Origin: Candidatus Zixiibacteriota bacterium
GTDB taxonomy: Bacteria > Zixibacteria > MSB-5A5 > GN15 > JAAZOE01
Reading direction: 5' to 3'
DNA length: 64,000 nucleotides
NCBI GenBank assembly: GCA_030668485.1
Contig: DAOUTW010000018.1
Location: 1 to 64,000, forward strand
Shown one piece after another: positions 39,392-49,700 of this stretch. The notes below the pieces were generated by a model. It saw only the letters and a list, made by a program, of their open reading frames with translations. It made no database searches and had not been told where the DNA came from. Numbering within the stretch: position 1 is the first letter of the stretch; each line of letters begins with the position of its first letter. A program made the position numbers and the translations under genes.

Positions 39392-40717
39392 TTACAACAT
39401 TGACATATATTTATCTATTTCATATTCGGTCACGCAGGTGCGGTACTGATCCCATTCGATCCGCTTGTTTTCGAGGAACTTGGCGAACATTTTGTCGCCC
39501 AGAAGGCCACGCACCAATTCCGATTTCTCGGTGGCGTTGATCGCCTCTTCCAGCGTCCCGGGAAGCGACTTTATATTCAACTTCTCCCGTTCGGATGGAG
39601 TCATATCGAAAATATTTTGCTCGATAGGATCGGGCAATTCATATTTTCCTTCGACGCCTTTCAAGCCGGCGGTGAGCATGGCGGCAAAAGCCAGGTACGG
39701 ATTGCAGGCCGGATCGGGGGAACGGAGTTCAATCCGGGTCGCCTTTTCTTTCCCCACTCGGTACATCGGAACCCTGACCAGCGAGGAACGATTGCGCCGC
39801 CCCCATGAGATATAAACGGGCGCTTCATAGCCGGCGACAAGCCGTTTATAACTGTTGACCCATTGATTGGTGATCAGGGTGAATTCATGAATATGCTTCA
39901 GTATCCCGGCCATAAAATGGCGCGCCATAGCCGAGAGCTGATACGGAGCGTCGCTGTCGAAAAAGAGATTATGGCTGTTTTCGAAAATCGACATATGACA
40001 ATGCATCCCCGAACCGTTCTCACCGAACAACGGTTTGGGCATAAAGGTCGCATAGTACCCATTCTCCTGAGCCTTTTCCTTGACAATAAATTTATATAAC
40101 TGTGCGAAATCGGCCATCACCAGCGCATCCCTGTACTTCAGATCGATCTCCTGCTGCGATGGCGCCACTTCATGATGAGAACATTCCACCATGATGCCGA
40201 TATCTTCGAGGGCGCGGACCGTTTTCTTCCGTAGCTTGGTACTGATATCGACGGTGCCATAATCGAAATACCCGCCCTTATCGATTATCTCCGGCTTATG
40301 ATCGTCCTTGAAATAGAAGTACTCAATCTCAGGCCCGGTATTGAATGTCCACCCTTTACTCTCGATCTTTTTGAGGGTCTTACGAAGAATATAGCGTGGA
40401 TCGCGATCATACGGCTTGCCCTCGGGCGTCTGAATATCGCAGAACATCATGGCCACTTTTTCATCACCTATACGCCACGGGAAAATTCTGAACGATCTCA
40501 GATCCGGAACCGCCATTAAATCGGATTCCTCGATCCGAACAAAGCCTTCAATTGAGGAACCGTCAAACCCCTGGCCGCTGTCAATCGCCTCCTCGATTTC
40601 GGGTCGGGTCAGGGCAAGGCCTTTCAAACGGCCCAGAACATCGGTAAAACACAATCGGATATACCGGACTCCCGCCTCGTCGATCTGTTTGAGGATATCC
40701 TCTTTAGTCTTTGCCAT
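39392..40717 (-). CDS. glnA: Glutamine synthetase
   Basis: GQGFDGSSIEGF, NGSGMHCHMS, NPYLAFAAMLTAG. Confidence 0.95.
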   Translation of the reverse strand: MAKTKEDILKQIDEAGVRYIRLCFTDVLGRLKGLALTRPEIEEAIDSGQGFDGSSIEGFVRIEESDLMAVPDLRSFRIFPWRIGDEKVAMMFCDIQTPEGKPYDRDPRYILRKTLKKIESKGWTFNTGPEIEYFYFKDDHKPEIIDKGGYFDYGTVDISTKLRKKTVRALEDIGIMVECSHHEVAPSQQEIDLKYRDALVMADFAQLYKFIVKEKAQENGYYATFMPKPLFGENGSGMHCHMSIFENSHNLFFDSDAPYQLSAMARHFMAGILKHIHEFTLITNQWVNSYKRLVAGYEAPVYISWGRRNRSSLVRVPMYRVGKEKATRIELRSPDPACNPYLAFAAMLTAGLKGVEGKYELPDPIEQNIFDMTPSEREKLNIKSLPGTLEEAINATEKSELVRGLLGDKMFAKFLENKRIEWDQYRTCVTEYEIDKYMSML

Positions 40718-40791
40718 GACACCGGCTCCTTATCTGATCGGAGATTAAGTCTACAACTTAGAGCAATTGAAATCCAAAATCAAAACAAAAA

Positions 40792-40822
40792 TTGCCGCCC
40801 ACAAAGGGCGGCAAAAAAAAAG
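40792..40822 (-). terminator. Rho-independent-type terminator downstream of the sel/amidohydrolase cluster
   Basis: GCCGCCC-TTTGT-GGGCGGC on the minus strand, followed by AATTTTTGTTTT. Confidence 0.75.
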
Positions 40823-40918
40823 ATACGAAACCGCAAATGATTACGCTAATATTTTTGTCGGAACGCCTTAATTTTTATGAATTGACCGTAGATACAGCTT
40901 TTGGCGTCCGCCTCGGCT

Positions 40919-42514
40919 CTAACGCAAGCCTTTTACCAAGCCGTTGTGATACACCACTTTCCCATCAAAAACAGTCGCGGCGACTTGTGCCCGGTATATC
41001 TGCGAGGGCGGCATGGTGTAGATATTGTCATCGAAAATAGTCAGGTCGGCCTGAAATCCGGGGGCGATTTTGCCTGAGAAATCCTCCCGTCCGGCGGTAT
41101 AGGCCGGCCCGGTCGTAAACCCGTTTACCGCCTGAGCAACCGTAAGAGATTCTTCAGGATAGAACCGTCCCCCCCGCTCCCCGTAGCCATTGCGGTTAAC
41201 AGCGGCATGGACCCCGGCAATCGGATCGAGCGGTTCGATCGGGCAGTCCGAACCAAAAGTAAGGGGGATGTTTGTTTTTAACAGAGTCTTAAAAATATAG
41301 GCATTCCGGCCTCGCCGGCCCCAATATTCGGCCACCAGTTGGCGGTCCGACGGGCAATGGCTCGGCTGCATTGAGGCGACCGCGCCGGTCTTTTTCAAAC
41401 GGGGAATATCGCCTCGGGAAATAATCTGCAGATGTTCGATCCGGTGCCTCAAATGATCCTTTTTGGGCGCCGATTCATAAGCGCTGATAACATTGGCCAC
41501 CGCCTGGTCGCCGATGGCATGAATGGCGCAGGCGAGATTATTTCTTGCTGCTTTCCCCACCATCCGTTTCAGATCTCCGACGCTGATAACCTGCACTCCG
41601 GTTCCGGTTCGTTTGCCTTGATAAGGTTTCTTCATCAGGGCGGTCTGGGCGCCCAGCGATCCGTCGGAAAATATTTTTACTCCGCCGACCCGCAGGGTCT
41701 CATCCCCCTGGCCGGTCATAACCTTTTTGGCTATCAATTCATCGAGCATCGCCACCGGGAAGTAATAGTGAACGCGAAATCCCAGTTTCTTTTGCTTATG
41801 AAGCTTCTGAAAATAGGTCCATGCCTCAGGGAGGTCAACCGAATGAAAACCGGTCACCCCTCGTTCATAAACAGTCCGGGTCGCTATCCTCCATGCTCGA
41901 TCAAGTTTTTTCGGATCGGGACGGCTCATCAACTTGACAACCGGAAAATAACCGGGTATCTCCCGTAATATACCGGTCGGTTTGCCGGTCACCGGATCGC
42001 GATCAACCCTGCCTCCCTCCGGGACCTTATATGATTTATTAATACCGGCCAGCTCCAGCGCCCGAGAATTGACCCACATTATATGCTGATCTTTGCTGAA
42101 AAAAGCGGCCGGACGTTTCCCGGTAACACGGTCCAATTCCGCCGCGGTCGGAAGATGATACTCCTCCCAGCGGTCGGCCGACCATCCGTCGCCGGTGATC
42201 CATTTATCGGTTTTATGCTTTTCCGCAAACCTCTTTATCCGATGCAAGGCATCACCAAAGGTCGCCGTTCCGTCGAGATGGACCGTATCCAGAGTTGCCG
42301 CCCAGAAATGAAAATGAGTATGACTGTCAACCAATCCGGGAGTAACCGCCCGCCCCTTGAGATTGACCAGACGATATGATGGATACTGAGACTTGAAAAA
42401 AGACAGGTTGTCGCCTAAGGCAGCTATTTTATTACCCTTGATAACAACTATTGTGGGGCGTTTTCGGGTGGGATACTGAGGATAGACCCGGGCATTATAA
42501 AAGATGGCGTTCAT
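40919..42514 (-). CDS. YtcJ-like metal-dependent amidohydrolase
   Basis: VTPGLVDSHTHFHFWA, SDGSLGAQTALM, FGSDCPIEPLDP; start set at MNAIFYNARVY. Confidence 0.88.
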   Translation of the reverse strand: MNAIFYNARVYPQYPTRKRPTIVVIKGNKIAALGDNLSFFKSQYPSYRLVNLKGRAVTPGLVDSHTHFHFWAATLDTVHLDGTATFGDALHRIKRFAEKHKTDKWITGDGWSADRWEEYHLPTAAELDRVTGKRPAAFFSKDQHIMWVNSRALELAGINKSYKVPEGGRVDRDPVTGKPTGILREIPGYFPVVKLMSRPDPKKLDRAWRIATRTVYERGVTGFHSVDLPEAWTYFQKLHKQKKLGFRVHYYFPVAMLDELIAKKVMTGQGDETLRVGGVKIFSDGSLGAQTALMKKPYQGKRTGTGVQVISVGDLKRMVGKAARNNLACAIHAIGDQAVANVISAYESAPKKDHLRHRIEHLQIISRGDIPRLKKTGAVASMQPSHCPSDRQLVAEYWGRRGRNAYIFKTLLKTNIPLTFGSDCPIEPLDPIAGVHAAVNRNGYGERGGRFYPEESLTVAQAVNGFTTGPAYTAGREDFSGKIAPGFQADLTIFDDNIYTMPPSQIYRAQVAATVFDGKVVYHNGLVKGLR

Positions 42515-44393
42515 CGTAGCGGGCTCCTTTGATGCGGAAATCTCCATCCCGGCGGGTCATACCGAGACGGTCAAGGTTTTCCAGAACCGGCAGGGCGTAT
42601 TTGCGACTCGAACCGAAACGATCACGAAATTCAGCGACCGTTAATTTCCCATGGGTTTCAAGTTTCTCTTCGATAAAGGCTGTTATTTCCTTCCAGAGAG
42701 CGCCGGTCATCACGAATTGATTACCGATGGTATTGAGCCGACCCTCATCCCTCAGAAAGATGACCGTTCGCCGACTACCGGCAAACCGCGATTCGATATC
42801 ATCGTAAGAAAGGTAACTGTGCCCGGCTTTTTCGACTTCGGCCATAATCCGTTCGGCCTCGTCTTTCATTTTATTATCCAGTTCCGGAATAAAATCGGGC
42901 ATATGGTAGAATTGCAGGGTCCGTCCCACCGATGATATACTCTCGAAGTATCTGAGCAGGAAAACGAATTGTTCCAGATCTCCGAATTTCAGACGACGCG
43001 ACAGTTCCTCGGCGGTTAATCCCTTGAGGTGTGATTTATGCTTGTGCGTCTTTTCCAGTTCGCGGACGATACCGGTCAGCCTCTCCGATACTTTACTTCC
43101 CAAGGCCACAGAATCTTCGAAACGAATCACCTTGTTGTCATCGATCAACCGACTGACCGTATCCCCGATCTGTTCGGCTGAGAAACCGGAATGCCGTAAA
43201 AGACCTGACACAGGCCAAAAAAATCTTTTGTCCAGTTCCGTAAGAATAATCTCTTCGACCCCGCCCTCTCTGCGGCGCATCAGGTTCTCGGTCAGCGCCG
43301 ACAGATCCTTGCGGCGGGGGTAATGATCGAGAAGGTCCAATATCCGCCCTCCGCCGACTGTCATCTGCGGGGTTGGCAGACGGAGAATGAAATTATCGGA
43401 AACAAATGCCGCCAGCGGATCGACTGTCTTGAAAATGGCCAGACCGCTCTGGCCCGGACCTATCCCCTTATCATCGAAGGGACGGATTATCGCCTCGGTT
43501 TCAGACGTGCCGAGAATGATTAATACTTTGCGGCCCTCCTTGAGCGCGATGCCGGAATTGCTGAGATTTTTTATCCATCCGGCAAAAAAGGTCGGGCGCG
43601 CTTTATATTCAAAACCGGTGATCACCTGCCCTCGCTTGACTTCCGAACGATCGACTCCGGTCAGGTTAATCGCCACCCGGGTTCCGGCTCCCATATGATC
43701 CACCTTGCGCGCATGCGATTGCAAGGCTCGAATTTTGATCCGATCGCCGCTGGGAAAATGATACACATCGGTATCGGCCGAAAAACCGCCCCCCCGGCTG
43801 GTGCCGGTCACGACTACCCCGATTCCGGTCAGGACAAATGATCGGTCGATAAACAATCGCGCTTTGCCGATATCCTCGACTGCCTTAAGCTCCTGCGAAA
43901 TCTCCGTAATCGCCTGGATAATATTTTCGACACCTTCACCGGTTTCAGATGACACCGGCACCACCGGAGCATTCTCAAGAAAGGTCCCCGTAAGACGGGT
44001 CTTCACATCGGCCTGTACCAACTCGAGCCAATCCGGTTCGACCAGATCGGTTTTGGTCACCGCCACCAGGCCATGTTTTATTTCCAGCAGATTGAGAATA
44101 TCGAAATGTTCCTGGGTTTGCGGCATCCAGCCGTCATCGGCGGCGATCACCAGCATCGCGGCATTGATCCCTCCGGCACCCGCTACCATATTGCGGACGA
44201 ATCGTTCATGCCCCGGCACATCGACCAGGCCGATTTCGCTGCCGTCAGGCAATGACAGCCAGGCAAAACCGAGGTCGATAGTCATCCCGCGTTCTTTTTC
44301 TTCCGGTAACCGATCCGGATCGATACCGGTCATCGCTTTTATCAGGGATGATTTGCCGTGGTCGATATGTCCCGCAGTACCAAGAACAAACAT
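42495..44393 (-). CDS. selB: Selenocysteine-specific elongation factor
   Basis: GTAGHIDHGKSSLIKAMTGIDPDRLPEEKERGMTIDLGFAWL; C-terminal wHTH repeats. Confidence 0.95.
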   Translation of the reverse strand: MFVLGTAGHIDHGKSSLIKAMTGIDPDRLPEEKERGMTIDLGFAWLSLPDGSEIGLVDVPGHERFVRNMVAGAGGINAAMLVIAADDGWMPQTQEHFDILNLLEIKHGLVAVTKTDLVEPDWLELVQADVKTRLTGTFLENAPVVPVSSETGEGVENIIQAITEISQELKAVEDIGKARLFIDRSFVLTGIGVVVTGTSRGGGFSADTDVYHFPSGDRIKIRALQSHARKVDHMGAGTRVAINLTGVDRSEVKRGQVITGFEYKARPTFFAGWIKNLSNSGIALKEGRKVLIILGTSETEAIIRPFDDKGIGPGQSGLAIFKTVDPLAAFVSDNFILRLPTPQMTVGGGRILDLLDHYPRRKDLSALTENLMRRREGGVEEIILTELDKRFFWPVSGLLRHSGFSAEQIGDTVSRLIDDNKVIRFEDSVALGSKVSERLTGIVRELEKTHKHKSHLKGLTAEELSRRLKFGDLEQFVFLLRYFESISSVGRTLQFYHMPDFIPELDNKMKDEAERIMAEVEKAGHSYLSYDDIESRFAGSRRTVIFLRDEGRLNTIGNQFVMTGALWKEITAFIEEKLETHGKLTVAEFRDRFGSSRKYALPVLENLDRLGMTRRDGDFRIKGARYDERHLL

Positions 44394-44395
44394 AT

Positions 44396-45778
44396 TTATT
44401 TCACTATCTTCCCGACCGCCTCAATCAGCAGTTGATCTTTTTCCGGCGGCACCGTTCGCAGATCTATGAGGAAATCCTCCTTGTCAACCCGACCGATTAT
44501 CGGCGGGGAATAGGACCTGAATTGTTTTGCCAGCGAGGTCGGGCTGATTTTCGACCTCAAGGATAAGGCCAGCGATGGTATTGTCTGCCCCGGAGTAGTA
44601 CCTCCACCCAGGTAGGCTTCAGTCGCCACCAGCACCATATCTTTGTCCGGGGATGCTTTTTGGATCGCCTCTCCCCGTTTTTTCAATTCCGTCACCGGTA
44701 TATTGATCATCCTCCAGATGGGGATATCTTCAAACTGAGTTCCCTTAAGATACGCGGCCAACACCTGGGTTGTTATCGAAAACACCATCTTATCGCACCG
44801 CAGAGCCCGGAGTAAAGGATTCTTTTTAATTTTGGTCACCAGATCGGCACGTCCCGCAATCAAACCGGCCTGAACACCGCCGAGTAATTTGTCGCCGGAA
44901 AAACAGGTCAGGTCGGCCCCGGCACGCACCGATTCATGCACATCCGGCTCGCCGGTGATCTTGATCCCCGGCGGAAAAGCGAACAACCCCGAACCAAGAT
45001 CATGCGTCAGGATTACGCCATGTTTCCGGCATAACGCGGCCAGTTCCGGCAACGGTGTCTCCTCGACGAATCCTTCCTGCGTAAAATTGGATCGATGAAC
45101 CTTGAGGATCATGCAGGTCTTATCGCTGACAGCCTCGGCGTAATCTTCCAGCGTGGTGCGATTGGTGGTCCCGACCTCAACCAGACGTGCACCCGAACGG
45201 GCCATGATATCGGGTATCCTGAACCCCCCTCCGATCTGCACCAGTTCCCCTCGGGAGATAATCACTTGCCGGCGATTGGCCAGCGTATTGAGAATAACAA
45301 ACAACGCCGCCGCATTATTGTTGACGATAGTACCGCTTTCGGTCCCGCACAATGTCGCCAGGAGCTTTTCGACCAATATTCCCCGCTTACCTCGCTTGCC
45401 GGTTGCCAGGTTAAATTCAAGATTACTATAGCCGGTGGTCATCGCCAGAGCCCTGGTTATCATCTCTTCCGATATGGGAGATCGTCCCAAATTGGTGTGA
45501 ATCACGATCCCGCTGCCGTTGATAACCGCCTCAAGATTCAATGTCATCAAACGATCAAGCTGGGAAGTCACCGCTGCCAACAGACCGGCCTCGGTTACCG
45601 ACTTTTCGCCGTCCTTAAACTGTTTTTTAAGATCGGCGATGACCGTTTTCACGGTTTCCACCACCAGCGGGCGTGTTAAGATATCCAGATAGGGCATCAG
45701 CGCATCGTGCCCGGCCAAAATTTCCACCGAAGGGAAATCTCTCAAGGATTCAAACGATAATGACTTTTTATTCGCCAT
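44396..45778 (-). CDS. selA: L-seryl-tRNA(Sec) selenium transferase
   Basis: VINGSGIVIHTNLGRSPIS, TCFSGDKLLGGVQAGLIAGR. Confidence 0.96.
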   Translation of the reverse strand: MANKKSLSFESLRDFPSVEILAGHDALMPYLDILTRPLVVETVKTVIADLKKQFKDGEKSVTEAGLLAAVTSQLDRLMTLNLEAVINGSGIVIHTNLGRSPISEEMITRALAMTTGYSNLEFNLATGKRGKRGILVEKLLATLCGTESGTIVNNNAAALFVILNTLANRRQVIISRGELVQIGGGFRIPDIMARSGARLVEVGTTNRTTLEDYAEAVSDKTCMILKVHRSNFTQEGFVEETPLPELAALCRKHGVILTHDLGSGLFAFPPGIKITGEPDVHESVRAGADLTCFSGDKLLGGVQAGLIAGRADLVTKIKKNPLLRALRCDKMVFSITTQVLAAYLKGTQFEDIPIWRMINIPVTELKKRGEAIQKASPDKDMVLVATEAYLGGGTTPGQTIPSLALSLRSKISPTSLAKQFRSYSPPIIGRVDKEDFLIDLRTVPPEKDQLLIEAVGKIVK

Positions 45779-46703
45779 AGATCACATCCAAAACCACGCG
45801 ACCGACAGCCGACAGCGAAACGGTATCGCATTTATCCGGGGTGTCGGCATGCGTATGCCAATGAGGGTATTCGAAATCAATTATATCGACCGTCGGGATA
45901 CCGGCCGCGATCAGCGGGACATGATCGTCGAGGATATCATGCTTGACACTGTCAATAAACTGCGGCAGGCCCAGCCGCGCGGCGGCATTCCATACTTTGT
46001 CATTAATTTCTTTGGCGTACCGTTCCGAAAGTCGTTCTCGATATATTTGCAGGTCGCGGTCGCCGATCATATCCAGCAGTAGCCCGTATTCATAGGTTCT
46101 ACGCTCATGGCTGGCAAAGTAGGTCGAGCCAATCAAGTACTGATCGTTTCGCCCCGGAGGACCGTAATCTTCGCCATCGAAGAAGATAAGATCAACCCCG
46201 ATGCGAGGAGGATAGGATGTCAATATTTCAGCCAGATGCATCAACACGGCGGTAGCCGCGGCGCCGTCATTGGCTCCGATAATCGGTTCCTCTCGCCGGT
46301 TCGGATCGGGATCGTATTCGGCGCGAGGACGGCAGTCATAATGAGCGGCCACCAATATTCGTTTCGGTGCGGCGGAGTTCAGGCTTGCGATCCAGTTGAC
46401 CAGATGCAGGGTATCGCCGGTTAAATAGTCATAATAATCGAACGCCTGCTTTTCATACTTTATATTCAGCGAATCGAGATGCGCTGCCAGAAGCGTCTGG
46501 AATTGATGCCATCCGACCGAACCGGGATTGCGCGGCCCGAGATCGGTTTGACTAAGGAGCAATTCAAAGGTCCGGGCGGCGTCAAAATCGGGGATGGCTC
46601 TTTCGCTGCGGCATGCCGGCAGAAGCAGAGATAACCCAAGCGGGATAATGACGCAAAATCTGCCGATTCGCCTGAATATGGATGTTTTCGTCATAAAAGC
46701 CAA
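45768..46703 (-). CDS. M28-family peptidase / glutaminyl cyclase-like lipoprotein
   Basis: Lipobox-like LLPAC; VAAHYDCRPRAEYDP, GANDGAAATAVLMHLAE, FFDGEDYG. Confidence 0.88.
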   Translation of the reverse strand: MAFMTKTSIFRRIGRFCVIIPLGLSLLLPACRSERAIPDFDAARTFELLLSQTDLGPRNPGSVGWHQFQTLLAAHLDSLNIKYEKQAFDYYDYLTGDTLHLVNWIASLNSAAPKRILVAAHYDCRPRAEYDPDPNRREEPIIGANDGAAATAVLMHLAEILTSYPPRIGVDLIFFDGEDYGPPGRNDQYLIGSTYFASHERRTYEYGLLLDMIGDRDLQIYRERLSERYAKEINDKVWNAAARLGLPQFIDSVKHDILDDHVPLIAAGIPTVDIIDFEYPHWHTHADTPDKCDTVSLSAVGRVVLDVIYGE

Positions 46704-46740
46704 AATACCCGCCGCCGCCAGTTTGTCAAACTGTTTTTAA

Positions 46741-49700
46741 TTAGAATCGTAGCTCAACCCAAATCTGTAACTCACGGGTATGCGATTTCCGCCGCGTACG
46801 AATATCGTTGGAATCCTGCCAACGGCCGGAGACACCGCCTTTGACTGTCGATGAGAAACTGTAGTTGGCGCTGGGACGAATAGCCAGACTGGTTTTATCC
46901 TCGGTCGGCAGGAAGTCAAAATCCGATTTGGAATTGGCCGACTCGCCCTTGCTTTTGCGGTATGTCACATCGATGGTAACCGACAAATTCGATTCGAATT
47001 TCAATCGTCCGAGTAGCGGCAGACTGATTCCTGAAGGATTACGGAAAGAATAGGACCAACTGAAAGCCATGCTTTGAGAACTGCGCCGGGTAATATTGGT
47101 TTCCTGACCGGAAGTTTCACTGATCTGAGTATTGGTCGATGAACTCGTTTCATAACGCACCGATGATCGCATTGACCTCATAGGATTGATAGTAAAGGAA
47201 ATTAGCGGCGCAAAGGCCTGCTTCTCACTCAACTCCGAGGGGAAGGGCTGATTGGTACGCCGTTTGGTATTTTTTGTTCGATTGAAACTCGAGGACGGCG
47301 AAAGGGCATTCATAACTTTCCCCACGTACCATAAACCTTTGATCGACCGCAGGTTGAATTTCACATCCGGCCATTTTTCGGAAATCGTTTTGGTTGGCGT
47401 GGAGGTAAATGTCTCCTTGGTATTGCGCCCGTAGGAAACATCGGCGCTTATTCCGGCAAACAAGGACACTCCCGAACTGGCCGATAATGATCTTGTTGTA
47501 GATTTGGAGGCTCGTACCGTCGTTGCCGTCGTATTCACATTCTCCACACCAGGATCATCGGTGATTCCGAACCGGAATGGTATCGAGGCTTTGTCGGCCA
47601 ACCCCGGGAAGGATAACGATCGGCCGGTCCCGATCTTACCGGAGACCGGTTTGATCGCATCGGTAATATATCTGATACCTTTCAAAACCAGGCCAAAGCC
47701 GTCGAATATGGATGAAGTTGAATCTTCTTTATCACCGATTCCCCGGCTCTGCCCGGAACGGTTGGAACCTATCAGCGATTGATGCTTGAAACTGAGGCTA
47801 ACATTGGCGGTCACCTTGGAATTTACGCTATGGATAAAGGTTGAATCCCGGCCGTTGCGGTAGGTGTCACCATATGATGCCGAATAATCGAATTTGTGTG
47901 TCAGGAATTTGAAAAGGTCCGGGGTATAATTGGCCCGGAAAGACTGTTTGTAGCTCTGTTCGACACCCAGTTTGAATTTCTTGGGATTGAATGAGAATTT
48001 GACCGTATTGGGATCCCGCATATCGCGAGCGGTGTTGAAATTATACGACCCGGACAACCCATCGATAATTTTGAAATTCATGTTCATGCTGCCACGAAAA
48101 TCCTTCTTGCTGGTCGACGGGTTGGCGCTATTCTGGTTGATCGATTGCGAAAATGAGCCGGCAAATGAACCCGAGAAATCAAGCCGCGTGGGATACAGGT
48201 AAAATCTTGTCTTGGGGAGCCCGAAAGGAATCTTGAGCATACCCAGCCATGTCAGAGGTGTAATCGACGGCGGCTTTTTCATGCTAAGATTAAAGCTTGC
48301 CTTGGCGTCATACCGCTCCCGCATAAACATCGGTTGCGTCGCCGAATGACCTTGGGTAATGTTATAGCTGAAACTGGACCCCAGCCGGTTCAGCAGAAAG
48401 GTAAAAAGTGGATTTTTAGTTTTTTTGTTAAATTTCTCGGATATTCGAAATCCCTTGGTTATTGTTACAGCGGTTTCCACACCCTTCAGTTCTTCCGGCA
48501 CCACGATATCAGTACCGGACCGAAGAAGCGGTTCTTGAACGCTCTGCGACCAGTTTATACTGACCGGCAATTGCACTTCCAATGCGCGCGGGAAAAACTT
48601 ATCGAGCTTCACCGAACCACTGAAAGAATAATTCTTCCTCGTCTGCCCCGACCCGAGGTTATTGGACGCTCCGCCTTTGGTCGCCGATGACACGCCTCGA
48701 TAATAAGCATCCTGCGTCGAATAACTGAAACTGTAGTTTCCCAGATCGGACATGTTGCCGCTGACCGAGAATCGTCCCGCTATGCCGACGTCGTCACGAA
48801 CATCGGTCAGGCGCAACTCGTCAACCCATATCTCCCCTTTCACCGTTTTAGCGGTATCGAGGTTTACCACCCCCATCGAGAAATACTGAATCCGTGTCAG
48901 GGTCGGGTCCGATCCTGACGGTTTTATTTTAACGAGGTACTTACTTGCCGAGTCATAACGCACCAGCGATGAATCGAGTCCGTCTCGGCGATCGTTGATC
49001 AGTTTTGCCTTAAGACCGGTGATCTCGGCGAAATCGATGATAATATGATTATCAGCATGCCATTCCGGCTTGACCAGCGTCCGATATTCGTAATAAGAGT
49101 CTTTATCATACCCCATGCGGAAAAAGAAAAGCACGGAATCTTCATCTTTGATTTTGCCGTAGACATACGCATGCAGTTGTCCATAACCCATGAAATTCAT
49201 CGACCGGAAAAACTTTCGTACCGCCAGACCGGTATCTGAGGCAAGCACAATTCCGGAATCGGGTGAATAGACATCAATTCCCGCATTGAGCCCATCGAAA
49301 ATCATATTCAGCGACTGCTCGGCCTCGACCACATCCCGGGTTTGATCATAGAAACCCTCAACTCCCGGCGGCGGATAATAATTTTCATTGACCTCGTTGT
49401 TGACTACCGCCACATCAAAACTGACGGGACCGCTGCGTAGCGAATCGGCGACGACAAAGGAATCGGCCCAGGTGGTCGAGAGCATTTCTATCGCGGCGAT
49501 ATCGACTATGATCGAATCATCAGGAAAGTCTTCATACAAAGAATCGAACCAGATGCGCGCATACCAGATATTGCTCCACGACGGATCGCCGACTACGGTA
49601 TCTATAGCCAGATAATCTCTTAACGGAATTCGAATCGTGCGCCAATCGGTTGAAGTATCCCGGGTACCCTCAACATAGAAACCCTCGTAGAAATCGGTCG

